Shown here: positions 1 to 7,507 of the stretch, one piece after another | Numbering within the stretch: position 1 is the first letter of the stretch | Layout: each line of letters starts with the position of its first letter | Position numbers and translations under genes: made by a program | Assembly: GCA_017549665.1 (NCBI GenBank) | Contig: JAFYUD010000248.1 | Coordinates: 1-11,943, forward strand | DNA from: Clostridia bacterium | GTDB taxonomy: Bacteria; Bacillota_A; Clostridia; Oscillospirales; Acutalibacteraceae | DNA: 11,943 bases | Direction of reading: 5' to 3' | The notes under the pieces: model-generated | What the model was told of the DNA's origin: nothing | Database searches by the model: none | What the model saw: only the letters and a program-made list of their open reading frames with translations

Positions 1-3
1 GAA

Positions 4-720
4 TCACAAGCCTGCCGCAATTCTGAGAATCTTTCTTGCATCAGCTGCGGTAACCTTTCCGTTGCTGTCAAAATCAGCAAGTGCTCTGATATCATCCGCA
101 GGAGTGTCAAGACCTGCTGAGATTCTTAATGCACTTCTTGCATCTGATGCTGTGACTGTACCGTCACAATTTACATCACCCTGCTGACATTCGGATGCAT
201 CATACTTTACCTTAATTTCAGTTATAACATTTTCAAACTCAACATCAAGGTCAACTCTGTTTCCCTCAAGGTCAATTCCGTATGCGGCAACTTTGAAATC
301 AACTTTACCGGGCTTTTTGACATTAAATTGAATGCTTGCACTCCTGTTGATAATGTCATCAGAAAAATCGAGCAATTCTTCCTTACAATCAAATTTTACA
401 CACATACCGGTTTGTGTATCATCATGACTTATAGAGACACCACCTATAGCCGGAAATTCAACTTTCAGAAAGTCAAACATTTCTTTATCATAATCAACGT
501 TAACATGAATATAATCTATTTTTTTTATGTCATATACTGTGACAGAAAAAGCAAACCAATTAAGTTTATCGGGATTATCAAATTTGTAAAATAATACAGA
601 ATCAACAGCATCCCGGGCATTATAATTTATTGAAACAACATCTTTTTCCTGAGCAAAAACAGGTAAGGTAAGCCCTGTAAGCATTACAATTGCAAGAAAT
701 ACAAATAAAATCTTTTTCAT
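4..720 (-). CDS. Secreted dockerin protein with cohesin-like N-terminal domain
   Basis: The 238-residue product begins with a signal peptide (MKK, hydrophobic run 4-21, likely cleavage after VFA at 21-23). Residues about 28-170 form a beta-rich domain that reads like a cohesin: a V-rich strand, then VDYDKEMFDFLKV (75-87) like the YDPSVL strand of cohesins, and FNVKKPG (132-138) near its end. Residues 181-238 are a type I-like dockerin with two EF-hand loops (D182, N184, D186, D193 and D217, D219, N221, D228), each followed by an LRI.AGL helix. Dockerins bind cohesins in cellulosomes outside the cell. The strong AAGGAGGT site eight bases before the ATG fixes the start; the stop TGA lies at 4-6. 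It lies 134 bases downstream of the rhamnosidase on the same strand. No convincing -35 box was found there, although TATAAT-like boxes occur. The cohesin assignment is inference from pattern; the dockerin is clear. It could instead be a dockerin-tethered carbohydrate-binding module. Confidence 0.85.
   Translation of the reverse strand: MKKILFVFLAIVMLTGLTLPVFAQEKDVVSINYNARDAVDSVLFYKFDNPDKLNWFAFSVTVYDIKKIDYIHVNVDYDKEMFDFLKVEFPAIGGVSISHDDTQTGMCVKFDCKEELLDFSDDIINRSASIQFNVKKPGKVDFKVAAYGIDLEGNRVDLDVEFENVITEIKVKYDASECQQGDVNCDGTVTASDARSALRISAGLDTPADDIRALADFDSNGKVTAADARKILRIAAGL
7..180 (-). other. Dockerin domain, two duplicated EF-hand segments
   Basis: The two 24-residue halves lie at 109-180 and 7-78 and are separated by a ten-residue linker. 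Both carry the D.N/D.D/N.G loop and the (S/A)DAR..LRI.AGL helix. The second half ends exactly at the protein C-terminus, so the dockerin is complete. The near-identical helices fit the dual binding mode known for type I dockerins. Confidence 0.85.
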
Positions 721-854
721 ATATATTACCTCCTTTTATAATTATAAACACCTGAAATTATAAAAACGGTTACAATTATCTGAAATAATTTTTTTGCAGA
801 TTTTTCGTTACCATACCGGCAATATTCAATTCTGATATAAAAATGCAGACCTTT

Positions 855-3044
855 TTATACTTCAAACTCATTCAATCCTTCGGAAAGAGTGATTTTATTG
901 TCATTGAATCTGAATTCTGCCCTTGTATTTTCGGGAATTGAAATGCTGAATTTTACGCAGTTGTTTTTCTTTTCGTAATTTACCGCCACGATTCCGTGGG
1001 GAGTCTGTATGCTGCCCTTCATATATCCGAAACGGCTGACGCAGTGCGGCTCAATCACAAGTGTGCTGTAGCCTGCAGAGTCATCAGTCTGTCTGATACC
1101 AAGCAGATATTCAAAGAAGTAAGCAACTGTCGAGCCGAACATGGGATGATTATGTGAACGGCTGCGGTTGCTGTCCCAGTATTCGTGAAATGTGGTAGCA
1201 CCGTTTCTGCGCCAGTGTTCATAGCCCTGTTCACCGTTATTGGTAAGAAGGTCAACGGCAAGGTCGCTGTCACCGTTTCTGAAAAGTGAACGTGTGACAA
1301 TGTCCGTTGCAAAAATTCCCGTGTCGTAATGTCCCAGTTTTTTATAATATCTTACCATGTTTTCGTAAGTCTTTCTGTTTCCGAGACCGATGTCCACAGC
1401 AAAGGAATTCGCACCCTGAACATTCATAACGAAATTATCGTCAAATGTATTGAAGTATGCAGCAGTTATTGCGCCCTTACGGTAGCTGATTTTCTCCTTG
1501 TACTCTGCAATGTCTTCATCCTTGCCGATTATTGCGGCAATCTCACACATCTGAGACAGTGATTTTACCATAAAATATGTATTGACCATAGGTGCAGGAA
1601 GAATAACCTGCTGATTATGGGATGTGATATCTCTGTCAGAATAGAGAATGTTCGGGCCGCACCAGTCACCGAGACACCATTCACCTTTTTTGTCGCTTGT
1701 GACAACACCGTATTCTGAATGTTCTTCAAGATAATCAATGTAACGGCGCATATTTCCGTAATATTTTTCAAGAATTGTCTTATCACCGTAATGTCTGTAA
1801 AGCTGATAAGGCACTTCAACTATGGCACATCCCCATCCGCCGGGACCTCCGCCGCTTCTGATGTACGGTGCAGTATACTGAAAGTGACCGCTGATTTCAT
1901 CCTGAGAATCAGCAATATCCTGAAGCCATTTTTCATAGAATTTTCTTGCATCGAAAACTGTCAGTGCCGCATGACATGTAAGCTGACCGTCACCGGTGTA
2001 GCCTCGTCTTTCAAGGTGCGGACAATCTGAAGGATGCCCCGTGTGCATATTGCACAGCATTGTGTGTATGAATGTTTTATATGTCCAGTTGAGAGTCTCG
2101 TTATCACATTCAAAGTCTGAAGAAACGGGCACATCAGCATAGACAACCTTTACATATTCGGGGGTTGCATTTCCCGTAACCTCAAAATATCTGAAGCCGA
2201 ACCATGTGAATTCAGGCTGTGCTGTGAATTCAGTGCCGTTGCCGATAACTGTAAACTGCTGTGAATGGATATGGGTAGGGTCTAAATTTCCGTCAGGAAG
2301 AAGCTCCTCAGAGAAATTTACCGTGATTTTTTCACCCTTTGAGGCTTTGATTTTCAGCACGGGACAGCCTGTTGTGTTTTCACCACAATCATAGATGCAT
2401 GAATTTTCATTTTCTCTGACTTTTGTAACCTCAAGCTTTTTGCTCAGCTTGTCGGCAGGGCAGTCAGTGGAGCAGTATTGAGTATCGGGCTTTTCTGTTA
2501 TCACGGCGTGCTTCCATGATGAATCGTCGAAATCGGCAGCAAAGCAATCTGAAAAATCAGAATAATCATGGTGTTCACATTCAGTAAAATCATAACCGCA
2601 GACATAGCTTTCACCTGCAAGGCAGTTTTCGTCAGAAACAAAATGTCTGTCACCTGCAGTAATGCAGTAAATTGCCTTCGGAAGTCCGAAAGTGCGGTTG
2701 CCGAAGGTATACCAGCCGCCGCCGAAATGTATTGCAATACAGTTTCTGCCCTCGATTATATAAGGAGTAATGTCAAATTCAGGCACATACACTCTGTGAC
2801 CTGAAATAATTTCGTCAACGGGGTCGCAGGTGTTTTCAAAATCCGATGAAAGGGGAAGGAATGTGTCGGGATTTATGCATTTTCCGTTTATGTAACATCT
2901 GAAAAATCCCAGTCCGAGAATATTCAGTGTTGCCTTTGTGACGGAGTCAATGTCAAAATATCCCCTGATGACCGTAAAGCTTTCTGCAGTGCGGTCTTCT
3001 TTTCCTATCCATTGTGCGTTGTGAAAATAATATTCCTGATTCAT
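855..3044 (-). CDS. Alpha-L-rhamnosidase, GH78 family (cytoplasmic)
   Basis: This 729-residue enzyme likely removes terminal alpha-L-rhamnose from plant glycosides or rhamnose-containing oligosaccharides. The N-terminal ~310 residues are beta-sandwich-like. The (alpha/alpha)6 catalytic domain carries DCPHLERRGYTGDGQ (D340, E345), matching the DCP.RER.GWTGD motif of GH78 with E345 as predicted general acid. GATTFHEYWD near residue 615 supplies E621 as predicted general base. A C-terminal beta-domain follows. There is no signal peptide or membrane segment, so it probably acts in the cytoplasm on imported substrates. The frame opens at a GTG at 3050, but AGGAGG at 3053-3058 is only two bases from it and eight from the ATG at 3044, so the ATG is preferred. 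Family assignment is strong; exact substrate is unknown. It is divergent from the CapA gene and upstream of the dockerin gene. Confidence 0.88.
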   Translation of the reverse strand: MNQEYYFHNAQWIGKEDRTAESFTVIRGYFDIDSVTKATLNILGLGFFRCYINGKCINPDTFLPLSSDFENTCDPVDEIISGHRVYVPEFDITPYIIEGRNCIAIHFGGGWYTFGNRTFGLPKAIYCITAGDRHFVSDENCLAGESYVCGYDFTECEHHDYSDFSDCFAADFDDSSWKHAVITEKPDTQYCSTDCPADKLSKKLEVTKVRENENSCIYDCGENTTGCPVLKIKASKGEKITVNFSEELLPDGNLDPTHIHSQQFTVIGNGTEFTAQPEFTWFGFRYFEVTGNATPEYVKVVYADVPVSSDFECDNETLNWTYKTFIHTMLCNMHTGHPSDCPHLERRGYTGDGQLTCHAALTVFDARKFYEKWLQDIADSQDEISGHFQYTAPYIRSGGGPGGWGCAIVEVPYQLYRHYGDKTILEKYYGNMRRYIDYLEEHSEYGVVTSDKKGEWCLGDWCGPNILYSDRDITSHNQQVILPAPMVNTYFMVKSLSQMCEIAAIIGKDEDIAEYKEKISYRKGAITAAYFNTFDDNFVMNVQGANSFAVDIGLGNRKTYENMVRYYKKLGHYDTGIFATDIVTRSLFRNGDSDLAVDLLTNNGEQGYEHWRRNGATTFHEYWDSNRSRSHNHPMFGSTVAYFFEYLLGIRQTDDSAGYSTLVIEPHCVSRFGYMKGSIQTPHGIVAVNYEKKNNCVKFSISIPENTRAEFRFNDNKITLSEGLNEFEV

Positions 3045-3052
3045 ATTCACAG

Positions 3053-3058
3053 CCTCCT
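3053..3058 (-). promoter_or_regulatory. Ribosome binding site fixing the rhamnosidase start
   Basis: AGGAGG on the minus strand lies eight bases before the ATG at 3044, but only two bases before the in-frame GTG at 3050. This spacing makes the ATG the likely start. Confidence 0.75.
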
Positions 3059-3070
3059 TGCCTTGGTATG

Positions 3071-3099
3071 ATTATATCATGAATTGACACTGCAATCAA
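3071..3099 (-). promoter_or_regulatory. Promoter of the rhamnosidase gene
   Basis: Minus-strand TTGATT (3094-3099) and a perfect TATAAT (3071-3076) are separated by 17 bases. The predicted start of transcription is near 3064, leaving a leader of about 20 bases with the ribosome site in it. A 5-base inverted repeat, ATGAT/ATCAT at 3068-3072 and 3076-3080, overlaps the -10 box and could be a small operator, but may be chance. Confidence 0.7.
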
Positions 3100-3110
3100 G
3101 TAATTCTGCC

Positions 3111-3139
3111 TTGCTCTTTTTTGTTATATATGTTATTAT
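3111..3139 (+). promoter_or_regulatory. Promoter of the CapA-like gene
   Basis: TTGCTC (3111-3116) and TATTAT (3134-3139) are separated by 17 bases, with predicted transcription start near 3146. It is back to back with the rhamnosidase promoter; the -35 boxes are about 11 bases apart. Confidence 0.6.
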
Positions 3140-3169
3140 ATTATCAATAAGCTTTAAGAAGGTAATTAT

Positions 3170-4333
3170 ATGAAAACAAAGTCATCAATTGTTTTTACCG
3201 GTGACATCGGTTTTGACAGATATATGTACGGAAAGTGGAATGACGAAAATCTTCTTTCCCGTGAAGTGCTTGATTTTCTTCACAGCGGTGATCATGTTGT
3301 TGCCAATGTTGAGGGACCCGTTGCACCCGTTGAACAGAATACAACCAAGGACGGTGTGCAGCAGCTGCTTCATACAATTGATCCCGAAGCTGTGAAGGTG
3401 CTCAATAATATGAATGCTGATATCTGGAATATCTGCAATAATCATATTATGGATGCAGGGGAGTACGGAATAAAGACCACTCTTGAAATCGCAGATGCAA
3501 ACGGAGTGAAGACCATCGGTGCAGGAATGAATATTGATGAAGCAAGAAAGCCTGTCATTATCAATGAAGCAGGCGGAATCGGCTTGTTCGGTGTGGGTTA
3601 TCAGCGTGCGTGCAGAAAGGCCGACGAAAATAAGGCAGGCTGTTACAGCTGGAGTGACCTTGACGCAATTCAGGCAACTATAAATGAAATCAAGGCGCAG
3701 TGCCGTTGGTGTGTTGTTGTCGCCCATGCAGGTGAGGAATTCACGCCTCTCCCGTCACCCTATACAAGGGAAAGATATCATAAATATCTTGAAATGGGTG
3801 CAGATGCTGTCGTTGCGCACCATCCCCATGTGCCTATGAATTACGAAACAGTGGGAGACAAAATTATCTTCTATTCACTGGGTAATTTTATTTTTGATAC
3901 AGATTATCAGCGTGCGCAGTACAATACAGAATACGGTATTCTCGTAAAGCTCAATTTTACCGAAACGGAACTTACATGGGAGCCTATGGGACTTGAAATT
4001 CTCCGTGGAGAAGAGCATGTTGTAAAAGCACCTCTTCCGGAAATATTTGTTGATGTGCAGCAGGAGGAATTCGAGCTTCTGTCACCGCTTTCTGCAAAAA
4101 TGCATATTGCGGCAACAAGACGGCAGATGACTTATCTTAATCCGGCAAGGTTCAGAAATGCCACCGAAGAAGAGTGGGCAGAGCATTTTGCAGAGCCGCT
4201 TCGTACAGGCAGAGTGCCGGGTGAAACACTTGATTTCTTCATTCTTTGTCCCCTTGCTGAAAAAGCAGAAGAGAAGGAATGGGAAAAGAGTAAGCTCGAA
4301 AATGTGAAAAAATACATACTTGAACAAATGTAA
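3170..4333 (+). CDS. CapA family metallophosphatase-like protein
   Basis: The 387-residue protein has the calcineurin-like motifs of the CapA/PGA_cap family in order: GDIGFDR (11-17), ANVEGP (45-50), NNHIMDAG (90-97), VVAHAGEE (183-190), AHHPHVP (216-222) and YSLGNFIFD (235-243). The Asp, Asn and His residues of these motifs (D12, N46, N91, H92, H186, H218, H220) are likely metal ligands. The founding member takes part in poly-gamma-glutamate capsule synthesis and is membrane-anchored. This copy has no signal peptide or transmembrane segment and no CapB/CapC neighbours, so a capsule role is doubtful and a cytoplasmic hydrolase role is as likely. Length is typical of the family. AAGAAGG at 3156-3162 precedes the ATG by seven bases. 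It ends at a hairpin terminator shared with the convergent isomerase gene. Confidence 0.85.
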   Translation: MKTKSSIVFTGDIGFDRYMYGKWNDENLLSREVLDFLHSGDHVVANVEGPVAPVEQNTTKDGVQQLLHTIDPEAVKVLNNMNADIWNICNNHIMDAGEYGIKTTLEIADANGVKTIGAGMNIDEARKPVIINEAGGIGLFGVGYQRACRKADENKAGCYSWSDLDAIQATINEIKAQCRWCVVVAHAGEEFTPLPSPYTRERYHKYLEMGADAVVAHHPHVPMNYETVGDKIIFYSLGNFIFDTDYQRAQYNTEYGILVKLNFTETELTWEPMGLEILRGEEHVVKAPLPEIFVDVQQEEFELLSPLSAKMHIAATRRQMTYLNPARFRNATEEEWAEHFAEPLRTGRVPGETLDFFILCPLAEKAEEKEWEKSKLENVKKYILEQM

Positions 4334-4335
4334 AA

Positions 4336-4362
4336 AAGAAGGCTGTTTTATACAGCCTTCTT
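4336..4362. terminator. Bidirectional hairpin terminator between convergent genes
   Basis: An 11-base-pair stem, AAGAAGGCTGT (4336-4346) with ACAGCCTTCTT (4352-4362), encloses a 5-base loop. On the minus strand it is followed by a run of T, so it best serves the isomerase gene. The T-rich CGTTTTAT on the plus side can serve the CapA-like gene. Confidence 0.85.
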
Positions 4363-4366
4363 CGTT

Positions 4367-5206
4367 TTATATGTTATTGTAAATTTTTCTGAATTCATCC
4401 GCTTTACGGTAAGCTTCTGCCATGTATTCTTCAAAGCTCATTTTTTCATATCTGTCGCTGACATTGCGCTCAGGTCTGTTTCTGCACACAAGCTCAAAAG
4501 TAAGCGGGCCGTTGAAATTACAGCTGTGAAGTCTGTCTGCGATGCCCTGCCAGTCGGCAATTCCGTGATCAAGAGGAAGCAGATGTGAATCGTCGTAAAA
4601 TGTGATTTCATCACCTGTCTGTCCCATGTTATCGTTAAGATGAGTGGAAAACAGATATTTTCCGAATTTTGCAAGTGTGTCTTCCTTGTTATTATAGCAT
4701 AACTCATGTCCCGAATCAAAACAGAAGCCGATATGCGGTAACTCACCGTATGCGTCAAGTATCTTCTGAAGATATTCAAGCCCCTCCGTATTTTCGAATG
4801 CAATACGGATTTTTTTCTTTTCTGCGTATTCAATAGCCCTTGCAAGTCTGCTGATACCCAGGTCGTTTGGAGAATGGTTATCCATGCCGATAATTGCGTG
4901 GCAGATAACAAGGTCAGTGCCGAATTCACTTGCGCAGTCAATTGTGCCGATAATATCATTTATCATCTTGTCTGAAAGTGTGTCATCTGCGTGGAAAATG
5001 TCATCCATGCCGTAAAATGGTGCATGAAGAGACTGAAGCCTGAGACCTGATGCAAGCGCTTTGTTTATCTGTGCGCTTCTGTCAATGCCTCTGTCCCAGT
5101 CAAAGAAAACACCGTCAAAGCCCGCAGCTTTTATTATTTCAATCTGATCATACTCGGAAACATCCGATCCCATACCTACGTTTACACAGATATTTTTACT
5201 GTTCAT
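4367..5206 (-). CDS. Sugar phosphate isomerase/epimerase-like TIM-barrel protein
   Basis: The 279-residue protein fits the xylose-isomerase-like TIM barrel superfamily (IolE/IolI, tagatose/psicose 3-epimerase and endonuclease IV relatives). Predicted metal ligands sit at the expected strand ends: E138 (AFENT), D164 (CFDSGH), H189 (STHLND) and E238 (LTFELV). H61, H103 and H167 are further conserved positions. These enzymes interconvert ketoses or inositol derivatives in the cytoplasm with a divalent metal; the substrate here cannot be read. The frame extends to a GTG at 5215 and an ATG at 5212, but AGGTG at 5213-5217 is six bases upstream of the ATG at 5206, giving MNSKNICVNV. It is divergent from a sugar symporter, which suggests a shared catabolic pathway. 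Confidence 0.82.
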   Translation of the reverse strand: MNSKNICVNVGMGSDVSEYDQIEIIKAAGFDGVFFDWDRGIDRSAQINKALASGLRLQSLHAPFYGMDDIFHADDTLSDKMINDIIGTIDCASEFGTDLVICHAIIGMDNHSPNDLGISRLARAIEYAEKKKIRIAFENTEGLEYLQKILDAYGELPHIGFCFDSGHELCYNNKEDTLAKFGKYLFSTHLNDNMGQTGDEITFYDDSHLLPLDHGIADWQGIADRLHSCNFNGPLTFELVCRNRPERNVSDRYEKMSFEEYMAEAYRKADEFRKIYNNI

Positions 5207-5212
5207 AATCAT

Positions 5213-5217
5213 CACCT
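5213..5217 (-). promoter_or_regulatory. Ribosome binding site choosing the isomerase start
   Basis: Minus-strand AGGTG precedes the ATG at 5206 by six bases. The GTG at 5215 and the ATG at 5212 overlap or abut it and are therefore poor starts. Confidence 0.6.
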
Positions 5218-5223
5218 GTACAG

Positions 5224-5252
5224 ATTATAATTGATTTTTCTGTCTTTTGCAA
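5224..5252 (-). promoter_or_regulatory. Promoter of the isomerase gene
   Basis: Minus-strand TTGCAA (5247-5252) and a perfect TATAAT (5224-5229) have a 17-base spacer. Transcription would start near 5217, only about ten bases before the chosen ATG, so the message would be almost leaderless. Confidence 0.6.
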
Positions 5253-5257
5253 TATTG
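5250..5257. promoter_or_regulatory. Palindrome CAATATTG between divergent -35 boxes
   Basis: A perfect 8-base palindrome overlaps the minus-strand -35 box and ends one base before the plus-strand -35 box. Its place suits an operator that could control both genes, but it is short and may be chance. Confidence 0.25.
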
Positions 5258-5286
5258 TTGACTTGAAAATCCTCAGATGTTATAAT
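5258..5286 (+). promoter_or_regulatory. Promoter of the symporter-HEYGH protein operon
   Basis: TTGACT (5258-5263) and a perfect TATAAT (5281-5286) are 17 bases apart. Transcription should start near 5293, with AGGGA at 5306-5310 eight bases before the ATG at 5319. Confidence 0.8.
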
Positions 5287-5318
5287 AAAAATATAAATAC
5301 TCTTCAGGGAATGATTTT

Positions 5319-6968
5319 ATGGGAGAAAAATTAAAAAAGGCCATAGGCGTTCAGGGCGATTTTAAAACCACTATTCTGCCTATGATCAATTACAGCTACG
5401 CAAATATGTATATGGGCGGTGCCGGATACATCATCAGTATGTATTTTACCGTATTCCTTACTGATGTTGTCAATATGTCACTCAATCAGGCAGGTATCGT
5501 TGTTATGCTTGCCACTGTCTGGGATGCTGTGACCGATCCCGTCATGGGTATCATAACCGACCGTACACGCTCAAAAACAGGTAAACACAGACGTTATCTG
5601 CTGTGGGGCTTGCCCGTTATGGCAGTTTCATACACATTACTGTGGAATTCATTCGGTATTGACGGTGCGGAAAATCCCACCAAGGCAATGATTTACTTTG
5701 TGCTTGTCTATATGCTTTATAAGACTGCATATACTATAATCTGCGTGCCTCATACAGCAATGCTTCCCGAGCTTGCCCCCGAATACAATCTCCGTACACA
5801 GTATAATTCCGTAGGTTATCTCTTTAATTCAGCAGGTATGGTGCCTGCATTCGGTATTGTTGTTGCAATTCTTGCAATTTTCGGCTCAGGTGACAATATT
5901 ACATCAGAATCAAAAAAGCCGTTCCTTGTTATCGGTATCGTGCTTTCTGTTTTCTTTGCAATTGCAGTTTTCCTTACTTATGCAAAGACAAAAGAGCCAA
6001 GCTCACTTGGTATCAGAAATGAAAAGCTTGATGTGAAATACATAATCAGAGAGTATATTCTTGTTTTTAAGAACAAATCCTTCAGACAGTATTTCTTCAT
6101 GAGTCTTGCGTATCAGTTTTCAACAGGCTTCTATGCAAACTCAAAGGTTTATTATATCAAATATCTTGCCAATCAGTACAGTAAGTATGCGCTTTTTAAC
6201 GCAGTTGCAGGTGTAGCGGAAGCAGGTGCATTCCCGCTTAACTATGCGCTTACTATGAAGCACGGTAAGAAAAAGTGCGGCAATATCGTAACTCCTCTCA
6301 TGGTTGCAGGTCTTGCAATCGGTCTTATCATGCAGTCGGGCGGCTCAGTTTTCTGGGTGATTCTTATGATGCTCAGTATGCTGCTTTATCCCTTCGGTAT
6401 GTCAGGTCTCGGCTTTGTTTCAACAAATATTTTCCCTGACCTTACCGACGTTGATGAGCTTATCACAGGCAGAAGAAGAGAGGGTGTCATTGCCACATTC
6501 TCAACTCTTATCAAAAAGAGTATCAGCGGTGTTATGGCTGCTCTTGTAGGCTTTACTCTTCAGGGCTTCGGTCTTGTTACAGGTGATACTGTTTCTGATT
6601 ACGAAAAGACAACGGGTACATTGTTTGCACAGACAGACAGTGCTGTTATGGGCGTGCGTATCTGTGTTGCGGTAATTCCCATTATTGCCGCTGTCGTTGC
6701 TCTTATTCTTCTTAAGAATTTCCGTATGACTAAGGATGATCATACAATGATACGTGCCGCAATTGCAACAAAGCATAAATACGGCAGTGTGACTCTTACA
6801 CCTGAGCAGAAAGAGCGCTGTGAGCTGATTTCAGGTCAGAAGCTTGAAAATACATGGCTCGGTCAGGGCGCTTACGATGGTGAAGAGCATTATCTTGAAC
6901 AGAATGAAGAGGGACAGTATCTGATTCTTCTTGATAAAAAGAAAGAAAAGGAGAGTAAGGAAAAATGA
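5319..6968 (+). CDS. GPH-family (MFS superfamily) sugar:cation symporter
   Basis: This 549-residue protein likely imports a glycoside, pentoside, hexuronide or other sugar with Na+ or H+. About 12 hydrophobic segments are visible. Family signatures are WDAVTDPVMG (68-77, with D69 and D73) followed by DRTRSKTGKHRR (81-92), and the second-half LTDVDELITGRRREG (375-389) before a Lys-Lys pair at 399-400. The first half keeps the GPH cation-site acidic pattern. The last membrane segment ends near 467 and is followed by about 80 hydrophilic residues ending in a Lys/Glu-rich tail (540-549). That tail is longer than in the classic melibiose carrier type of about 450-480 residues. The stop codon overlaps the next start as ATGA, showing translational coupling to the HEYGH protein. 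The substrate is unknown; the divergent isomerase is the best clue. Confidence 0.87.
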   Translation: MGEKLKKAIGVQGDFKTTILPMINYSYANMYMGGAGYIISMYFTVFLTDVVNMSLNQAGIVVMLATVWDAVTDPVMGIITDRTRSKTGKHRRYLLWGLPVMAVSYTLLWNSFGIDGAENPTKAMIYFVLVYMLYKTAYTIICVPHTAMLPELAPEYNLRTQYNSVGYLFNSAGMVPAFGIVVAILAIFGSGDNITSESKKPFLVIGIVLSVFFAIAVFLTYAKTKEPSSLGIRNEKLDVKYIIREYILVFKNKSFRQYFFMSLAYQFSTGFYANSKVYYIKYLANQYSKYALFNAVAGVAEAGAFPLNYALTMKHGKKKCGNIVTPLMVAGLAIGLIMQSGGSVFWVILMMLSMLLYPFGMSGLGFVSTNIFPDLTDVDELITGRRREGVIATFSTLIKKSISGVMAALVGFTLQGFGLVTGDTVSDYEKTTGTLFAQTDSAVMGVRICVAVIPIIAAVVALILLKNFRMTKDDHTMIRAAIATKHKYGSVTLTPEQKERCELISGQKLENTWLGQGAYDGEEHYLEQNEEGQYLILLDKKKEKESKEK

Positions 6969-7456
6969 TTGATATAACAAAAAAAGCACCTGATGCAAGA
7001 GAGAAAAATGCAAAAAATGCAATTCTTGATTTTCTGTTTTATTTTGCACAGTGGACATGGGGACTGCCTGTAAATATCGTGGGCGGAATAGTATTCCTTA
7101 TCTGTACAAAAATAAAAAAACGCCGTTTTCAGCGTTTCGGATATTCATACATCGTATATCTTCCCTGGAAGCAGGGCGGTCTGTCTCTGGGAATGTTTAT
7201 CTTTATGAGAGACCAGCACAGCAGTAAAAAATGGACATATAATACAAGAATCCATGAATACGGACACACATGGCAGTGTCTGCTTTTAGGACCTCTTTAT
7301 TATATCGTGGTTGCTATTCCTTCAGCAATCTGGTGCAATGTCTTTGCATCATACAGAAAGAAAAATAATATTTCATATTATAAGCTTTACTGTGAAAGCT
7401 GGGCAAATGCATGGGGACAGAAATTCACTAAAATGAAAATGGTGCCTGAAAAATAA
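6965..7456 (+). CDS. Small membrane protein with HEYGH metallopeptidase-like motif
   Basis: The function of this 163-residue protein is not recognised. A hydrophobic stretch at 20-47 is long enough for one membrane pass or a re-entrant pair, and a second lies at about 104-124. Between them is RIHEYGHTWQ, with H97, E98 and H101 forming an HEXXH zinc-protease-type motif directly before the second segment. A later ESWANAWG (E144) is a possible third ligand. The motif followed by a GPLY...P hydrophobic helix recalls uncharacterised membrane proteins in gut Firmicutes and Bacteroidetes; this is recollection, not a search. The start ATG overlaps the symporter stop by four bases, with AAGGA just upstream, so both are made from one message. 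The gene ends before a strong terminator. Peptidase activity is inference and may be absent. Confidence 0.75.
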   Translation: MIDITKKAPDAREKNAKNAILDFLFYFAQWTWGLPVNIVGGIVFLICTKIKKRRFQRFGYSYIVYLPWKQGGLSLGMFIFMRDQHSSKKWTYNTRIHEYGHTWQCLLLGPLYYIVVAIPSAIWCNVFASYRKKNNISYYKLYCESWANAWGQKFTKMKMVPEK

Positions 7457-7470
7457 TTTGAGAAATAATG

Positions 7471-7499
7471 AAAACGCATTGGAAAAACCAATGCGTTTT
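7471..7499. terminator. Bidirectional hairpin terminator
   Basis: A 12-base-pair stem, AAAACGCATTGG (7471-7482) with CCAATGCGTTTT (7488-7499), has an AAAAA loop. T runs follow on both strands (plus strand to 7501, minus strand as ...CGTTTTCATTAT). It ends the symporter operon and, in the other direction, the nadE operon. Confidence 0.88.
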
Positions 7500-7507
7500 T
7501 TGCATGA

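Noticed and set aside
774..795. AT-only hairpin AATTAT/ATAATT followed by seven T on the plus strand
   Set aside because: Both adjacent genes are on the minus strand, where the hairpin is not followed by T. The stem is weak, so it is not a terminator of the rhamnosidase.
3084..3089. A perfect plus-strand TTGACA upstream of the CapA-like gene
   Set aside because: No -10 box lies at a suitable distance; the sequence 17 bases downstream is TGCCTT. The TTGCTC/TATTAT pair fits better.
3185..3727. A 180-codon open frame antisense to the CapA-like gene
   Set aside because: The plus-strand frame has all CapA family motifs and a ribosome site. The antisense product shows no family features and is a product of codon bias.
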